Below are positions 9,446 through 19,096 of a stretch of 64,000 nt of DNA, piece after piece. Numbering within the stretch: the first letter of the stretch is position 1; each line of letters opens with the position of its first letter. The position numbers and the translations under genes were made by a program. Origin of the DNA: Pseudomonas poae (lineage in GTDB: Bacteria; Pseudomonadota; Gammaproteobacteria; Pseudomonadales; Pseudomonadaceae); contig CP110972.1 in NCBI GenBank assembly GCA_028869255.1, positions 2,609,001 through 2,673,000 of the forward strand. Direction: 5' to 3'. The notes beneath the pieces are model-generated. The model ran no database searches and had not been told where the DNA came from. It worked only from the letters and a program-made list of their open reading frames with translations.

Positions 9446-11878
9446 ATGCCCGACATCACACGCCCCGCTCCCGTTAAAAAGTTTCACCTGTCGCTGCTGA
9501 CCGGCTCGTTGCTGCTGGCCGCCGCGCCCTCCTTCGCCGAGGCTGCGACGGAAGACGCCAAGCTCGGCACCGTGACCGTGATCTCCACCGGTTTGCGTGG
9601 CCAGGAACGCACTGTCGCCGACAGCCCGGCGCCGATTGATGTGATCAACAGTGAACAATTGCTCAAGACCGGGCGCGCCGAGCTGTCCGAGGCGATTGCC
9701 AAATTGCTGCCCTCGTTCAACTTCGGCACCAATATCGCTGGCTACAACTCGGTGACGCGCCCCCTGAGCAACCGCAGCCTCGGCCCGGCGTACACCCTGG
9801 TGCTGGTCAACGGCAAACGCCGACACAACGGCGCCACCGGCCAGCGCGGTTCGATTGATAACAGCGGCGCGAATGCGGTGGACATCGACCTGATCCCGGT
9901 CAGCTCGGTCGACCATATCGAAGTGCTCAAAGACAGCGCTGCCGCGCAATACGGCTCGGACGCGGTGGCCGGGGTGATCAATATCATCCTCAAGTCCGCC
10001 AACAACGGCGGGCACCTGGAAACCAGCTATGGGCAGTTGTATTCCGGCCAGGGTGAGACCATCAAGGTGGCCGGCGACCAAGGCTTCAAACTCGGCGAGC
10101 GGGGCTTTTTCCACCTCTCCGCCGACGCCCGTAAACGTGGCGAAGCGTCCTGGAACGACAAGGCCGACAGCAGCGTGCGCGCCTTCAACGACCCGGCCAA
10201 ACAAGCCGCCTGGGACCGGGTGGCGATCAAGAACGGCGACCCCGACCTCAAGGCCTTCAACCTCGCCTACAACGCCGAATTGCCGCTGGAAAACCTGACG
10301 CTTTACTCCTTTTCCACCTACGGCGAGCGCGATGCCGAGGCGGCCAACTACTTCCGCCTGCCGACCGGTCGGGCCGCCGTGCCTGAGGTATTCCCCGACG
10401 GCTACTTCCCGCTGAACAACATCAAGGACCGCGACTACCAGTTGCTGTTCGGCGGCAAAGGCCAACTGGCCGAATGGAACTGGGACCTGAGCACCACCTA
10501 CGGGCGCAACAACGTCCACCACTCCAGCGACCTGAATATCAACCCGTCGCTGGGCACCGCCTCGCCCACCAAATTCGACAACCTGGCGACCTTCCGCTTC
10601 GAGCAATGGGTCAACAACCTCGACTTCACGCGCCGCTACGACAGCCTGTTCAACCTCACCTCGCCGGTGCAGGTCTCGGCTGGCCTGGAGCATCGCTGGG
10701 AGCATTTCAGTACCTTCGCCGGCGACCCCGAAGCCTATATCACCGGCACTTACCCGGCCGCCTCGGGCGCGCAGGCCGCCGTCACGATTCGCCCCGAGGA
10801 TGAAGTCAGCCTGATCCGCAACAACTACGCCGGCTACCTGGACCTCGGGTTTGACCTGACCGAGCGCTGGTTCCTTGACCTGGCCGGCCGGGTGGAACAT
10901 TACGACGATGATTCAGGCAACACCTTCGGCCTGAAGGTCAATTCGCGCTACGAACTGACCGACACCGTGGCGGTACGCGGCACGGTCGGCACCGGTTTCC
11001 GTGCGCCGTCGCTGACGCAGATCGGCTACACCGTGGCCGACAATCGGGTGGCCGTCGATGTGAACGGCAATGTGGTGCCCGCGGTCACGCGCCTGACCCC
11101 TTCGGGCAGCAACCTGGCCAAGGCGCTGGGCGGCGATGACCTCAAGCCGGAGAAGTCACGCAACCTCGGCCTGGGCCTGACCTGGCAACCGGCGCCGCGC
11201 ACCAGCATCACCGCCGACGCCTACCTGATCGACATCGATGACCGCATCGCCCTCACCAGCAATATCTATGACCAAGGCAATGGCGCGGTCAATGCGATCC
11301 TCGCCGCCCAGGGCGTGCCCACCGGCACCTGGGTCAATTACTACACCAACGCCTTCGACACCCGCACCCGTGGCCTGGACGTGGTCGCCGACCACACCAC
11401 GCCACTGGATGCCTGGGGTGATGTGCGCTGGAGCCTGGGCTTCAACTGGAACAAAACCACGATTGAAGGCTCCCGTGACACGCCAAGTGCACTGGCGGGC
11501 TCAGGCGTGACCCTGGTGGGCCGCGACCGTGAAGGCGACCTGACTGACGCCTCCCCAAAAACCAAGTGGATCCTGGGCGCCAACTGGAAGGTCGAGGACC
11601 TGGCCGTCAACCTGCAGACCGCGCGCTACGGCGCGGTCAAGACCCTGGCGGTCAACCCCACGGGCGACCGCAGCTTCGGCGCCAAATGGATCACCGACCT
11701 GGACGTGAGCTACACCTTCGTCGACAGCCTCACCGTGAGCATCGGTGGCACCAACATCTTCGACGTACGCCCCGACAAACATGCCGTCTACAGCAACCTG
11801 GGCCTGGCGGCCTACGGCAACCCACCGTTCTACCCGGGCGGCGGCTACTGGTACACCAAGCTGGCCTACGACTTTTAA
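9446..11878 (+). CDS. TonB-dependent outer-membrane receptor
   Basis: Receptor of about 810 residues that imports a ligand across the outer membrane with TonB/ExbBD energy. A signal peptide (FHLSLLTGSLLLAAAPSFAEA) is followed by a TonB box-like stretch (LGTVTVIST), the plug domain with NGKRRHNG and DSAAAQYGSDAVAGVIN, and a barrel ending in the terminal aromatic YDF. I prefer the ATG at 9446 (MPDITRP) to the one at 9404 because an AGG lies nine bases before it. It is followed 26 bases later by the dipeptide-type importer genes, so receptor and importer probably handle the same ligand. The ligand, possibly a peptide, a metal chelate or a sulfur compound, cannot be read from the sequence. Confidence 0.9.
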   Translation: MPDITRPAPVKKFHLSLLTGSLLLAAAPSFAEAATEDAKLGTVTVISTGLRGQERTVADSPAPIDVINSEQLLKTGRAELSEAIAKLLPSFNFGTNIAGYNSVTRPLSNRSLGPAYTLVLVNGKRRHNGATGQRGSIDNSGANAVDIDLIPVSSVDHIEVLKDSAAAQYGSDAVAGVINIILKSANNGGHLETSYGQLYSGQGETIKVAGDQGFKLGERGFFHLSADARKRGEASWNDKADSSVRAFNDPAKQAAWDRVAIKNGDPDLKAFNLAYNAELPLENLTLYSFSTYGERDAEAANYFRLPTGRAAVPEVFPDGYFPLNNIKDRDYQLLFGGKGQLAEWNWDLSTTYGRNNVHHSSDLNINPSLGTASPTKFDNLATFRFEQWVNNLDFTRRYDSLFNLTSPVQVSAGLEHRWEHFSTFAGDPEAYITGTYPAASGAQAAVTIRPEDEVSLIRNNYAGYLDLGFDLTERWFLDLAGRVEHYDDDSGNTFGLKVNSRYELTDTVAVRGTVGTGFRAPSLTQIGYTVADNRVAVDVNGNVVPAVTRLTPSGSNLAKALGGDDLKPEKSRNLGLGLTWQPAPRTSITADAYLIDIDDRIALTSNIYDQGNGAVNAILAAQGVPTGTWVNYYTNAFDTRTRGLDVVADHTTPLDAWGDVRWSLGFNWNKTTIEGSRDTPSALAGSGVTLVGRDREGDLTDASPKTKWILGANWKVEDLAVNLQTARYGAVKTLAVNPTGDRSFGAKWITDLDVSYTFVDSLTVSIGGTNIFDVRPDKHAVYSNLGLAAYGNPPFYPGGGYWYTKLAYDF

Positions 11879-11904
11879 GCCGAATCGAAAACGAGGGCAC
11901 TCCA

Positions 11905-13536
11905 TTGAATAGATCCACATTGCCAAGCCGTCTGCTGGCCTCCTGCGCCCTGGCCTTGAGCCTGACCGCCTGCTCACCTTCGGGTGATCAGGCCCAGGCG
12001 AGCAAGACCCTGAATATCGCCTTCTTTGGCGACAACACCACGCTGGTCAGCGTCGACCCGTTCCAGGTCTACTGGCTCGAACACCGGGTGCTGCTGCGCA
12101 ATGTCGCCGAATCCCTCACCGACCAAGACCCGCAAACCGGCAAGATCATTCCCTGGCTGGCCAAGAGCTGGGAGGTCAGTGACGACGCGCTGACCTACAC
12201 CTTCCACCTGCGCGACAACGTGACCTTCAGCAACGGCGAGCGCTTCGATGCCAAAGCAGTGAAGACCGCCTTCGACAGCGACAAGGCACTGGCTACCGCG
12301 CTGCCGGCCACCTTCGGCGCCACCTACCTGGCGGGCTTTGACCACACCGAAGTGGTCGACGACTTCACCGTCAAACTGGTACTGGCCAAGCCCAACGCAG
12401 GGTTCCTGCAAGCCACGTCCACCACCAACCTGGCGATCCTCGCGCCCGCTTCCTATGCATTGACGGCCAAGGAGCGCTCACTCGGCAAGATTATCGGCAC
12501 CGGGCCGTTCGTGCTGGCCAGCTACACGCCGGAAGTCGGCGCCCACCTGACCAAACGCAAGGGTTACGCCTGGGCCTCGGCCAATATGAAAAACCAGGGC
12601 GAAGCGCACCTGGAAGCCGTGGACATCAGCTACATCCCTGAAGAAAGCGTGCGCAACGGCCTGTTCCTGCAAGGCAAGGCCGACATCCTGTGGCCGCGCA
12701 ACCCGTTCTCGGAAGTCGACCTGAAACTGTTCCAGTCCAAGGGCGCGACCATCCAGAGCCGCTCGCTGCCGGGCCCTGCGTTGAACCTGTACCCCAACAC
12801 CCGTGGCGAACGCATCCTCGCCGATCAACAGGTGCGTCTTGCAGTGCAGAAGTCCATCGACCGCAAGAGCTACGCCAGCACCGTGTACAACGCCGAGTTC
12901 CCGGTGGTGGACGGCATCTTCGACGTGACCACGCCCTACTTCAAAAGCCAGGGCAGCAAGCTCGGCTACGACCCTGCAGGTGCGGAGAAACTGTTGGATC
13001 AGGCCGGTTGGGCCAAAGGCGCCGACGGTTACCGGCAGAAAAACGGCAAGCGCCTGAGCTTGAGCTACAACATCAGCCCGGCCGAAACCGCCGGTGACGT
13101 ACTGATCCAGGACCAACTGCGCAAGGTCGGTATCGAGTTGAAACTCAGCGTGGTGACCCGCGCCGAATGGGTGGCCAACAACTCCGCCGGCAACTACGAC
13201 CTGACCATCAACTACATGACCCGTGCCGACCCGATCATCCTGCAGACCATCCTCGATCCGCGCAGCGCCAACAGCTCCACCGTGGCCACCAACACCTACG
13301 AACCGGCCGTCCTGCAAACAGCCACGGCGCTGTTTGATGCCGGGATCACCGCCACCCAGAGCCAACAACGTGCAGCCGCCTACGGCGACCTTCAAGACCT
13401 GTTGATTGATCAAAGCTCGGCATTCCCGGTGTATGAGCGTGTGTGGCAGGCGGCGACGTCGGCCAAGGTGAAAAACTTCCGCTGGACCGCCGAGGGCTTC
13501 GCGCTGCTGGGTGATATCGAGATCGGCACGCCATGA
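11905..13536 (+). CDS. Family 5 ABC substrate-binding lipoprotein (dipeptide/nickel type)
   Basis: Periplasmic solute-binding protein of 543 residues. It begins at a TTG (11905) preceded by GAGGG; no ATG fits in this frame near the signal. The N-terminus is a lipoprotein signal with lipobox LTAC, so it is probably anchored to a membrane. The family 5 signature lies in LAKSWEVSDDALTYTFHLRDNVTFSNG, and later segments such as NPFSEVDL and LYPNTRGERI fit the DppA/OppA/NikA fold. It heads an overlapping binding protein-permease-permease-ATPase series, its stop overlapping the next start by four bases. The substrate is not resolved. Confidence 0.9.
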   Translation: MNRSTLPSRLLASCALALSLTACSPSGDQAQASKTLNIAFFGDNTTLVSVDPFQVYWLEHRVLLRNVAESLTDQDPQTGKIIPWLAKSWEVSDDALTYTFHLRDNVTFSNGERFDAKAVKTAFDSDKALATALPATFGATYLAGFDHTEVVDDFTVKLVLAKPNAGFLQATSTTNLAILAPASYALTAKERSLGKIIGTGPFVLASYTPEVGAHLTKRKGYAWASANMKNQGEAHLEAVDISYIPEESVRNGLFLQGKADILWPRNPFSEVDLKLFQSKGATIQSRSLPGPALNLYPNTRGERILADQQVRLAVQKSIDRKSYASTVYNAEFPVVDGIFDVTTPYFKSQGSKLGYDPAGAEKLLDQAGWAKGADGYRQKNGKRLSLSYNISPAETAGDVLIQDQLRKVGIELKLSVVTRAEWVANNSAGNYDLTINYMTRADPIILQTILDPRSANSSTVATNTYEPAVLQTATALFDAGITATQSQQRAAAYGDLQDLLIDQSSAFPVYERVWQAATSAKVKNFRWTAEGFALLGDIEIGTP

Positions 13537-14483
13537 GCCGCTACCTGATCGGCCGTGTCGGCCAGGCCCTATTGGTGCTATGGGGCGCCTACAGCATCAC
13601 CTACTTCATCCTCTATCTGCTGCCGGGTGACACGCTGTCGATCATGCTCAGCGCCTCGGGCATGGAAGCCGACTCGCTGTCGGTGGCTGACCTGGCCAAA
13701 GCGCGGGCCTATTACGGGCTGGACAAGGGCCTGTTCGAGCAATATGTCGACCTGCTGCTGGGTGCGTTGCGCGGGGACTTCGGCCAGTCGCTGTCGCTCA
13801 ACCGCCCGGTGGCCGAGTTGCTCGCCGAACGCCTGCCGCAGACCCTGTCCCTGGCCGGCCTGGCGATTGTGCTGTCGTTGGTCGGCGGCATCGGCCTGGC
13901 CTACCTGACCGCCTACATTCGCTGGCAACCGTTGAAAAAAGCCTTGGCGCGTTTGCCTTCCCTGGGGTTCTCGGTGCCGGTGTTCTGGATGGGCCTGCTG
14001 CTGATCCAGGTGTTCGCCTTCGGCCTCGGCTGGTTCCCGGCCACCGGCAGCCGTGGCGTTGAAAGCCTGGTGTTGCCGGCGATCACCCTGGCGATTCCGA
14101 GTGCGGCAGTGTACGCCCAGGTGCTGCAGCGCAGCTTTCAGGGGGTATGGAAAGAGTCGTACATCGCCACGGCTTACGCCAAGGGCCTGAGCCGTGGCCA
14201 GGTGCAGGCGCGCCACGGGTTCAAGAATGCGGCGCTGCCGATCCTCACGCTGATCGGCCTGCAAGTCGGCAACACCGTGTCCGGTGCGGTGCTGGTGGAG
14301 ACCATCTTCGCTCGCTCCGGCATCGGTCGCCTGGCCCAGGAAGCGGTGCTGCGCCAGGACATTCCGGTGGTACTGGCGATTGTCGCGGTGTCGGCGGCGG
14401 CATTTGTAGTGGTCAACCTGCTGGTCGACCTGCTCTACCCCTGGCTCGACCCGCGCATCTCCCACACGCCAAAGGTGTCCTGA
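13533..14483 (+). CDS. ABC importer permease, DppB/NikB type
   Basis: Inner-membrane permease of 316 residues with about six helices. It starts at an ATG overlapping the binding-protein stop. N-terminal text (RYLIGRVGQALLVLWGAYSITYFILYLLPGD broken across the first helix) and the EAA loop (YIATAYAKGLSRGQVQARHGFKNA, seen in pieces) are typical of the DppB family and contact the ATPase. It forms a heterodimer with the next gene product. Confidence 0.92.
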   Translation: MSRYLIGRVGQALLVLWGAYSITYFILYLLPGDTLSIMLSASGMEADSLSVADLAKARAYYGLDKGLFEQYVDLLLGALRGDFGQSLSLNRPVAELLAERLPQTLSLAGLAIVLSLVGGIGLAYLTAYIRWQPLKKALARLPSLGFSVPVFWMGLLLIQVFAFGLGWFPATGSRGVESLVLPAITLAIPSAAVYAQVLQRSFQGVWKESYIATAYAKGLSRGQVQARHGFKNAALPILTLIGLQVGNTVSGAVLVETIFARSGIGRLAQEAVLRQDIPVVLAIVAVSAAAFVVVNLLVDLLYPWLDPRISHTPKVS

Positions 14484-14486
14484 ACC

Positions 14487-15371
14487 ATGACGATCCTTGA
14501 GCAGAACCTGGGCCGTGCGGCCCCCTTGTGGCAACGCCGAACCCGTCGGCAACGCGCATCGGCGGCGGTGCTGCCCTTGCTGCGCAGGCCCGGCTTCAGC
14601 CTGGCGCTGCTGATCGTAGTGTTCGCTTTAGTCGCAGCGGTAGTGCCGCAATGGCTGACCAGCTTCGATCCCTACGCCACCGCGCCCGCCGTGAAGCTCA
14701 GCGCGCCGAACCTGAGCCACTGGTTCGGCACCGATGAACTGGGGCGCGACCTGTACACCCGCGTGGTCTACGGCTCCAGCCTGTCGGTGTTGGCGGCCTT
14801 TCTGGCCGTGGGTATCGCGCTGCTGGGCGGGCTGGGCCTGGGCATTCTGTCCGGTTTTGCCGGTGGCCGAATCGATGCGGTGATCATGCGTTTTGTCGAT
14901 GTGTTGCTGGCCCTGCCCGGCCTGCTGCTGGCCCTGGCAATCGTCACCGCCATCGGCTTCGGCACGGTGCCGGTGGCCATCGCCGTGGGCGTCGGGATAA
15001 TTCCGGGGTTCGCCCGCACCACCCGCGCCGAGGTGCTGCGGGTCAAAACCCTGCCTTACGTCGAAGCCGCACGCTTGGGCGGTGCCAGCTGGGGCCGGAC
15101 CTTGCTGCGGCACATTCTGCCGAATGCCTGGGGCCCGGTGGCGGTATTGGCGACCCTGGATTTTGGCGCGGCCATCCTCGCTACCGCGGGTCTGAGCTTT
15201 CTCGGCTTCGGCGCCGCCCCGCCGGCGGCGGAATGGGGCACGCTGATCGCCAACGGGCGGCACTTTCTGATCACGGCGCCCTGGGTGTCCCTGCTGCCGG
15301 GCCTGTTCCTGGTCGCGGTGGTATTCAGCCTTAACCATATCGCCCGCACTTTCGAGGAGATCCAGCGATGA
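14487..15371 (+). CDS. ABC importer permease, DppC/NikC type
   Basis: Second permease subunit, 294 residues, three bases after the first. The DppC family marker HWFGTDELGRDLYTRVVYG lies near residues 74-92. The EAA loop is LPYVEAARLGGASWGRTLLRHILPN (pieces of one segment), and the FLGFGAAPPAAEWGTLI end is typical. Its stop overlaps the ATPase start by four bases, so the four importer genes are translationally linked. Confidence 0.93.
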   Translation: MTILEQNLGRAAPLWQRRTRRQRASAAVLPLLRRPGFSLALLIVVFALVAAVVPQWLTSFDPYATAPAVKLSAPNLSHWFGTDELGRDLYTRVVYGSSLSVLAAFLAVGIALLGGLGLGILSGFAGGRIDAVIMRFVDVLLALPGLLLALAIVTAIGFGTVPVAIAVGVGIIPGFARTTRAEVLRVKTLPYVEAARLGGASWGRTLLRHILPNAWGPVAVLATLDFGAAILATAGLSFLGFGAAPPAAEWGTLIANGRHFLITAPWVSLLPGLFLVAVVFSLNHIARTFEEIQR

Positions 15372-16981
15372 CGGCTTTAGTGGATGTTCGTCAACTCAGC
15401 GTCAGCTACCGGCACGGCAACTTGGCGGTCAATCGTCTGTCGCTGACCATCGCCCAAGGCGAGACGCTGGCGATTGTCGGCGAGTCTGGCTCGGGCAAAT
15501 CGACCCTGGCCAACGCGATCCTCGGCCTGTTGCCGGATAACGCACAGATCAGCGCCGGTGAGCTGTGGGTGGACGGCCACGACCTGACCCACGCCAGCGA
15601 ACGGCAGAAACGCAACCTGCGCGGGCGCACCATCGGCCTGGTGCCCCAGGACCCGATGGTCAGCCTCAACCCGACCCTGCGCGTCGGCCAGCAGATTGCC
15701 GAAGCGCTGGTGCTGGCCAAGGGCAAGCGCTACCCCGGCGTCGACGCCGATATTGTCGAGTTGCTGCAACAGGTGGGCATCGACAAGCCGGTGCTGCGCG
15801 CACGCCAGTACCCCCATGAGCTGTCCGGCGGCATGCGCCAGCGCGTGCTGATCGCCATCGCCCTGGCCGGCAACCCGCGCCTGATCATCGCCGACGAGCC
15901 CACCAGCGCGCTGGACGTAACAGTGCAACGCAAGATCCTCGACCACTTGCAGCGCCTGGTCAGTGAGCGTGGGATTTCGTTGTTGATCATCACCCACGAC
16001 CTCGGCGTGGCGCTTGACCGCGCCGACCGCATCCTGGTGATGCAGCAAGGCGAGGTGGTCGAACAGGGCCCGCCACGGCAAATCCTGGTCGCGCCCCGGC
16101 ACGACTACACGCGGGCACTGATCGCTGCGGCCCCGGCGTTCGCCAAACGTCGGGAACCCCTGGCGCGCCGTGACTCGACGCAACCACCGATCCTGCGCCT
16201 GCAGAACGTCGGCAAGAGCTTCGCACTGCCCAAAGTCAAGGGTGAGGACGCGACGCTTGTGGCGCTCGAGGACCTGAGCCTGCAGGTGTTCCCTGGGCAA
16301 ACCCTGGCCATCGTCGGTGAGTCCGGCTCGGGAAAAAGCACCGCACTGCGCATCGCCCTGGGCCTGGAGAAACCCAACAGCGGGCGGGTGTGGTTCGAAC
16401 AACAGGACGTCACCGACCTCAGCTGGCGCGACTTCCGCCCGCTGCGCCAGCGCCTGCAACTGGTGCAGCAAAACCCGTTTGCCGCGCTGGACCCACGCTT
16501 CACCGTGTTCGACAGCATCGTCGAGCCGCTGGTGTCGTTCGGTTTGCTTAAAGGCGCGGCGCTGGAGCACGCAGCGCGTGAGTTGATCAGCCGCGTGCAC
16601 TTGCCCGTGAGCTTTCTGGACCGCTTGCCGCGTGAGCTGTCGGGCGGCCAATGCCAACGGGTCGCCATCGCCAGGGCCCTGGCGCTCAAGCCCGACCTGT
16701 TGCTGCTTGACGAACCGGTGAGCGCGCTGGACGTGTCGGTGCAGGCGCACATCCTCGACTTGCTGCAAGAGTTGCAACGCGAGATGGGGATTGCCTATGT
16801 GCTGGTGTCCCACGACTTGTCGGTGGTCGCCAACTTTGCCCATGAGGTGCTGGTGTTGCGCAATGGCCGGGTGATTGAACAAGGTTCGGTGGAGCGGATC
16901 TTCAATGCGCCCGCCAGCGATTACACGCGTGAGCTGATTGCGGCCATCCCTGGCCGACAAGTCACCGCAACCGCCGCTTGA
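15368..16981 (+). CDS. ABC importer ATPase, DppD and DppF fused in one protein
   Basis: Protein of 537 residues with two complete nucleotide-binding domains that drives the importer. Domain 1 has Walker A GESGSGKST at residues 38-46, signature LSGGMRQR and Walker B LIIADEPTSALDVT. Domain 2 repeats GESGSGKST near 317, LSGGQCQR and LLLLDEPVSALDVS. The fusion of the DppD-like and DppF-like ATPases (as in YejF or GsiA) lets one chain serve both permease surfaces. It is the last gene of the unit; the next gene converges from the other strand only three bases away. Confidence 0.94.
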   Translation: MTALVDVRQLSVSYRHGNLAVNRLSLTIAQGETLAIVGESGSGKSTLANAILGLLPDNAQISAGELWVDGHDLTHASERQKRNLRGRTIGLVPQDPMVSLNPTLRVGQQIAEALVLAKGKRYPGVDADIVELLQQVGIDKPVLRARQYPHELSGGMRQRVLIAIALAGNPRLIIADEPTSALDVTVQRKILDHLQRLVSERGISLLIITHDLGVALDRADRILVMQQGEVVEQGPPRQILVAPRHDYTRALIAAAPAFAKRREPLARRDSTQPPILRLQNVGKSFALPKVKGEDATLVALEDLSLQVFPGQTLAIVGESGSGKSTALRIALGLEKPNSGRVWFEQQDVTDLSWRDFRPLRQRLQLVQQNPFAALDPRFTVFDSIVEPLVSFGLLKGAALEHAARELISRVHLPVSFLDRLPRELSGGQCQRVAIARALALKPDLLLLDEPVSALDVSVQAHILDLLQELQREMGIAYVLVSHDLSVVANFAHEVLVLRNGRVIEQGSVERIFNAPASDYTRELIAAIPGRQVTATAA

Positions 16982-16984
16982 GGC

Positions 16985-18325
16985 TTACTGCGCCGCGCAG
17001 TCACGCGCCGTGATGCCCTTCTCCTGGGCATACGCGGCCGACTTGGCTTCGATCAACGGGCGCAAGGTGGCGCGGTCGGCCTGCAGCCAGTCGGTCACCA
17101 GCACCCACTTTTGCCCGTCCCACTGCTGCACCCGGGCTGAGCCGCCGCCTTCATGGTCGGCGCAGGACAGCTTCAAGGGTGCCAGCAGCCCTTCGAAGCC
17201 CATGGCCTTGAGGCGTGCGGGGTCGATATCCAAGTGCTCAAACGCCCAGCGCGTTTCCTCGCCGTTGAGTGCCCGGTTGCCGAATTTGGCCTGGCCGGTG
17301 CGCAGCGCTTCCACGGCGATGGCGGCATTGATCAGGCCGATGTTGTAGTAGACCTTGCCGAAGTAGCTGGGGTCCTTGAGGTTGCTTTTGCCCGGTTCGA
17401 GGATGAATTGCTTGAGCTTTTTATGGATCTCGAAGGTGTCGCCGCCAGGGAATGGCGCCAGCGCCTGGTAGCCTTTGGCGGCGGTTCCAGCGGGGATCAC
17501 ATCGGCTTCGGAGCCGGCCCATACGTCGCCGATCAGGCGGTCCACCGGCACGCCAAAGCGCACGGCGGTTTTGATCGCGACCGGCGTGGACACGCCCCAG
17601 GTGCGCAGGAATACCCAGTCCGGGTTGATCTGGCGAACCTGGCGCCATTGGGTGGATTGCTCGTTGCCCGGGTCGGCCACGGGGATCTGAATATTCTCGA
17701 AACCGTATTTTTCGGCGAGCAATTGCAGGGCGGCCTGGGTTTCGCGGCCGTAGGCGGAATCATGGTAGACGGTGACGATCTTCTTGCCCTTGAGCTTGTC
17801 CAGGCCGCCTTCGCGCTGCGCGATGTAGTTGATACCGAGCGACGCCTGCCCGTAATAGTTGAGCAGCAACGGGAACGCATACGGGAACACACGGCCGTCG
17901 GTAGACTCGGTACGCCCTCCGGCGCCGTCGATCAACGGGGTATGGTCGACGGCGGCACGGTCCATCAACGCATAGGAGGCCGGGGTGCTGTGGGTGAAGA
18001 AGAACCCGGTAGGCGCGCCATCCAGGCCGGTCTTGTAGCGTTCATAACATTCGATGATGCGGTCGGTCTTCCACTCGGTCTCGCATTCCTGCCAGACCAG
18101 CTTCACGCCGTTTACCCCGCCTTCGACCTCGTTGATATAGCGGAAGTAGTCGATCTCGCCCGCCCACCATGGGATACCACTGGAGGCATACGCGCCGACC
18201 CGGTAGGTGGCCAGCGGAATGAACTGTTGATCGTTGGCGGCCTGGGCGACGGTAGACAGCGGCCCGCCCAGAGCTGCGAGTGCCAGCAGGCTGGCGATAA
18301 CTGTGCGTTGCAAGACGTTGTGCAT
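16985..18325 (-). CDS. Orphan ABC substrate-binding protein, branched-chain amino acid/amide type
   Basis: Periplasmic binding protein of 446 residues with a clean signal peptide (VIASLLALAALGGPLSTVAQA). It resembles the LivK/AmiC/urea-type family: an early VGAYASSGIPWWAGEIDYF segment, GGVNGVKLVW, a VTVYHDSAYGRE hinge region and a WAGSEADVIP stretch. No matching permease or ATPase gene is next to it, and its stop lies three bases from the stop of the fused ATPase gene on the other strand. It may serve a transporter encoded elsewhere or act as a sensor. The ligand is unknown. Confidence 0.85.
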   Translation of the reverse strand: MHNVLQRTVIASLLALAALGGPLSTVAQAANDQQFIPLATYRVGAYASSGIPWWAGEIDYFRYINEVEGGVNGVKLVWQECETEWKTDRIIECYERYKTGLDGAPTGFFFTHSTPASYALMDRAAVDHTPLIDGAGGRTESTDGRVFPYAFPLLLNYYGQASLGINYIAQREGGLDKLKGKKIVTVYHDSAYGRETQAALQLLAEKYGFENIQIPVADPGNEQSTQWRQVRQINPDWVFLRTWGVSTPVAIKTAVRFGVPVDRLIGDVWAGSEADVIPAGTAAKGYQALAPFPGGDTFEIHKKLKQFILEPGKSNLKDPSYFGKVYYNIGLINAAIAVEALRTGQAKFGNRALNGEETRWAFEHLDIDPARLKAMGFEGLLAPLKLSCADHEGGGSARVQQWDGQKWVLVTDWLQADRATLRPLIEAKSAAYAQEKGITARDCAAQ

Positions 18326-18655
18326 GGGTGTGGGTTCTTATGAAAGGTGGGGATTTCCCTCCCGTTGTCGGGTCAGCTCAAGCGACTGACAACACAATTC
18401 ATGCCAAGCCGTTAGAGCGCCAATGTGGAAGCAGGCGTGCCCGCGATAGCCGTGTGTCAGCCAATGCCTGTGTCGGCTGATATGACGCCATCGCGGGCAA
18501 GCCCGCTGCCACATTGCGGCCTGGGCAATCGAACACTTTACTGAACCGCTGTTGCGCCACCAACACTGCACGCGCGCTGCCTGCGGCAAAATAGCGCGTT
18601 TTACTTCATGCCCGAACTGCGGCTAAATACCCGCCCCTTTGCCACGACATCTGTG
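18326..18655. other. Intergenic region holding a REP doublet
   Basis: 330 bases between divergent genes. It contains the REP doublet described separately at 18421-18516. The rest should hold the promoters of the binding-protein gene (minus) and the DUF2946-like gene (plus), which I could not pinpoint. Confidence 0.5.
18421..18516. repeat. REP doublet (REPIN)
   Basis: Two inverted REP elements frame a 96-base unit. The right arm (18489-18516) carries GCGGGCAAGCCCGC flanked by CATC and TGCCACA, the form common in fluorescent pseudomonads. The left arm (18421-18449) is its imperfect inverse. The inner part has a second inverted pair, GTCAGCC/GGCTGAT. Such doublets are mobilised by RAYT transposases encoded elsewhere; none is in this window. 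Confidence 0.85.
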
Positions 18656-19045
18656 ATGGCCACGTTCAAACGCATAAGCCCCTGGGTCGCCTGCCTGGCC
18701 CTGTTGCTGAACATGCTGGCCATGCCGCTGAGCCGCGCGATGCAGACGCCGGATGTCGGCCTGATGCTGTGGGGCGGATTTTGCTCCGCAGGCGCCTCGC
18801 AAGCCCTGCCGCCAGGCTTTGGCAAGCTGCTCGACCCGCTGCAGTCGGGCCCGGCGAAAACCGCGATGAAACACGGCGACTGCTGCTGCGGGCATGCGGG
18901 CCTGGCCGCGTTGCCGTCCGATTATTACCGGCATTGGCTGCCGCGCTTCACACCGGACACCCTCCTCGACAACCCGCCCCTGCCAGCGTTGCACCCCAGG
19001 ATCCGCTGGCCGAACCTGAGCCCACGCGCCTCACCTGTTGCCTGA
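18656..19045 (+). CDS. DUF2946-like small protein with N-terminal hydrophobic segment
   Basis: Small protein of about 129 residues from the ATG at 18656 (MATFKRISPW), with a hydrophobic N-terminal helix (VACLALLLNMLAMPLS) and a CCCGH cluster near residue 80. This resembles the DUF2946 proteins often found beside TonB-dependent receptors. It sits 51 bases upstream of one and probably shares its transcript. A role in metal handling is suggested by the Cys-His cluster but not shown. An upstream ATG at 18608 is possible. Confidence 0.65.
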   Translation: MATFKRISPWVACLALLLNMLAMPLSRAMQTPDVGLMLWGGFCSAGASQALPPGFGKLLDPLQSGPAKTAMKHGDCCCGHAGLAALPSDYYRHWLPRFTPDTLLDNPPLPALHPRIRWPNLSPRASPVA

Positions 19046-19096
19046 TCGACCTCACATTCGTTGTGTTCGTCTTTTGGTCATCAAGAGGTTTGCCTC

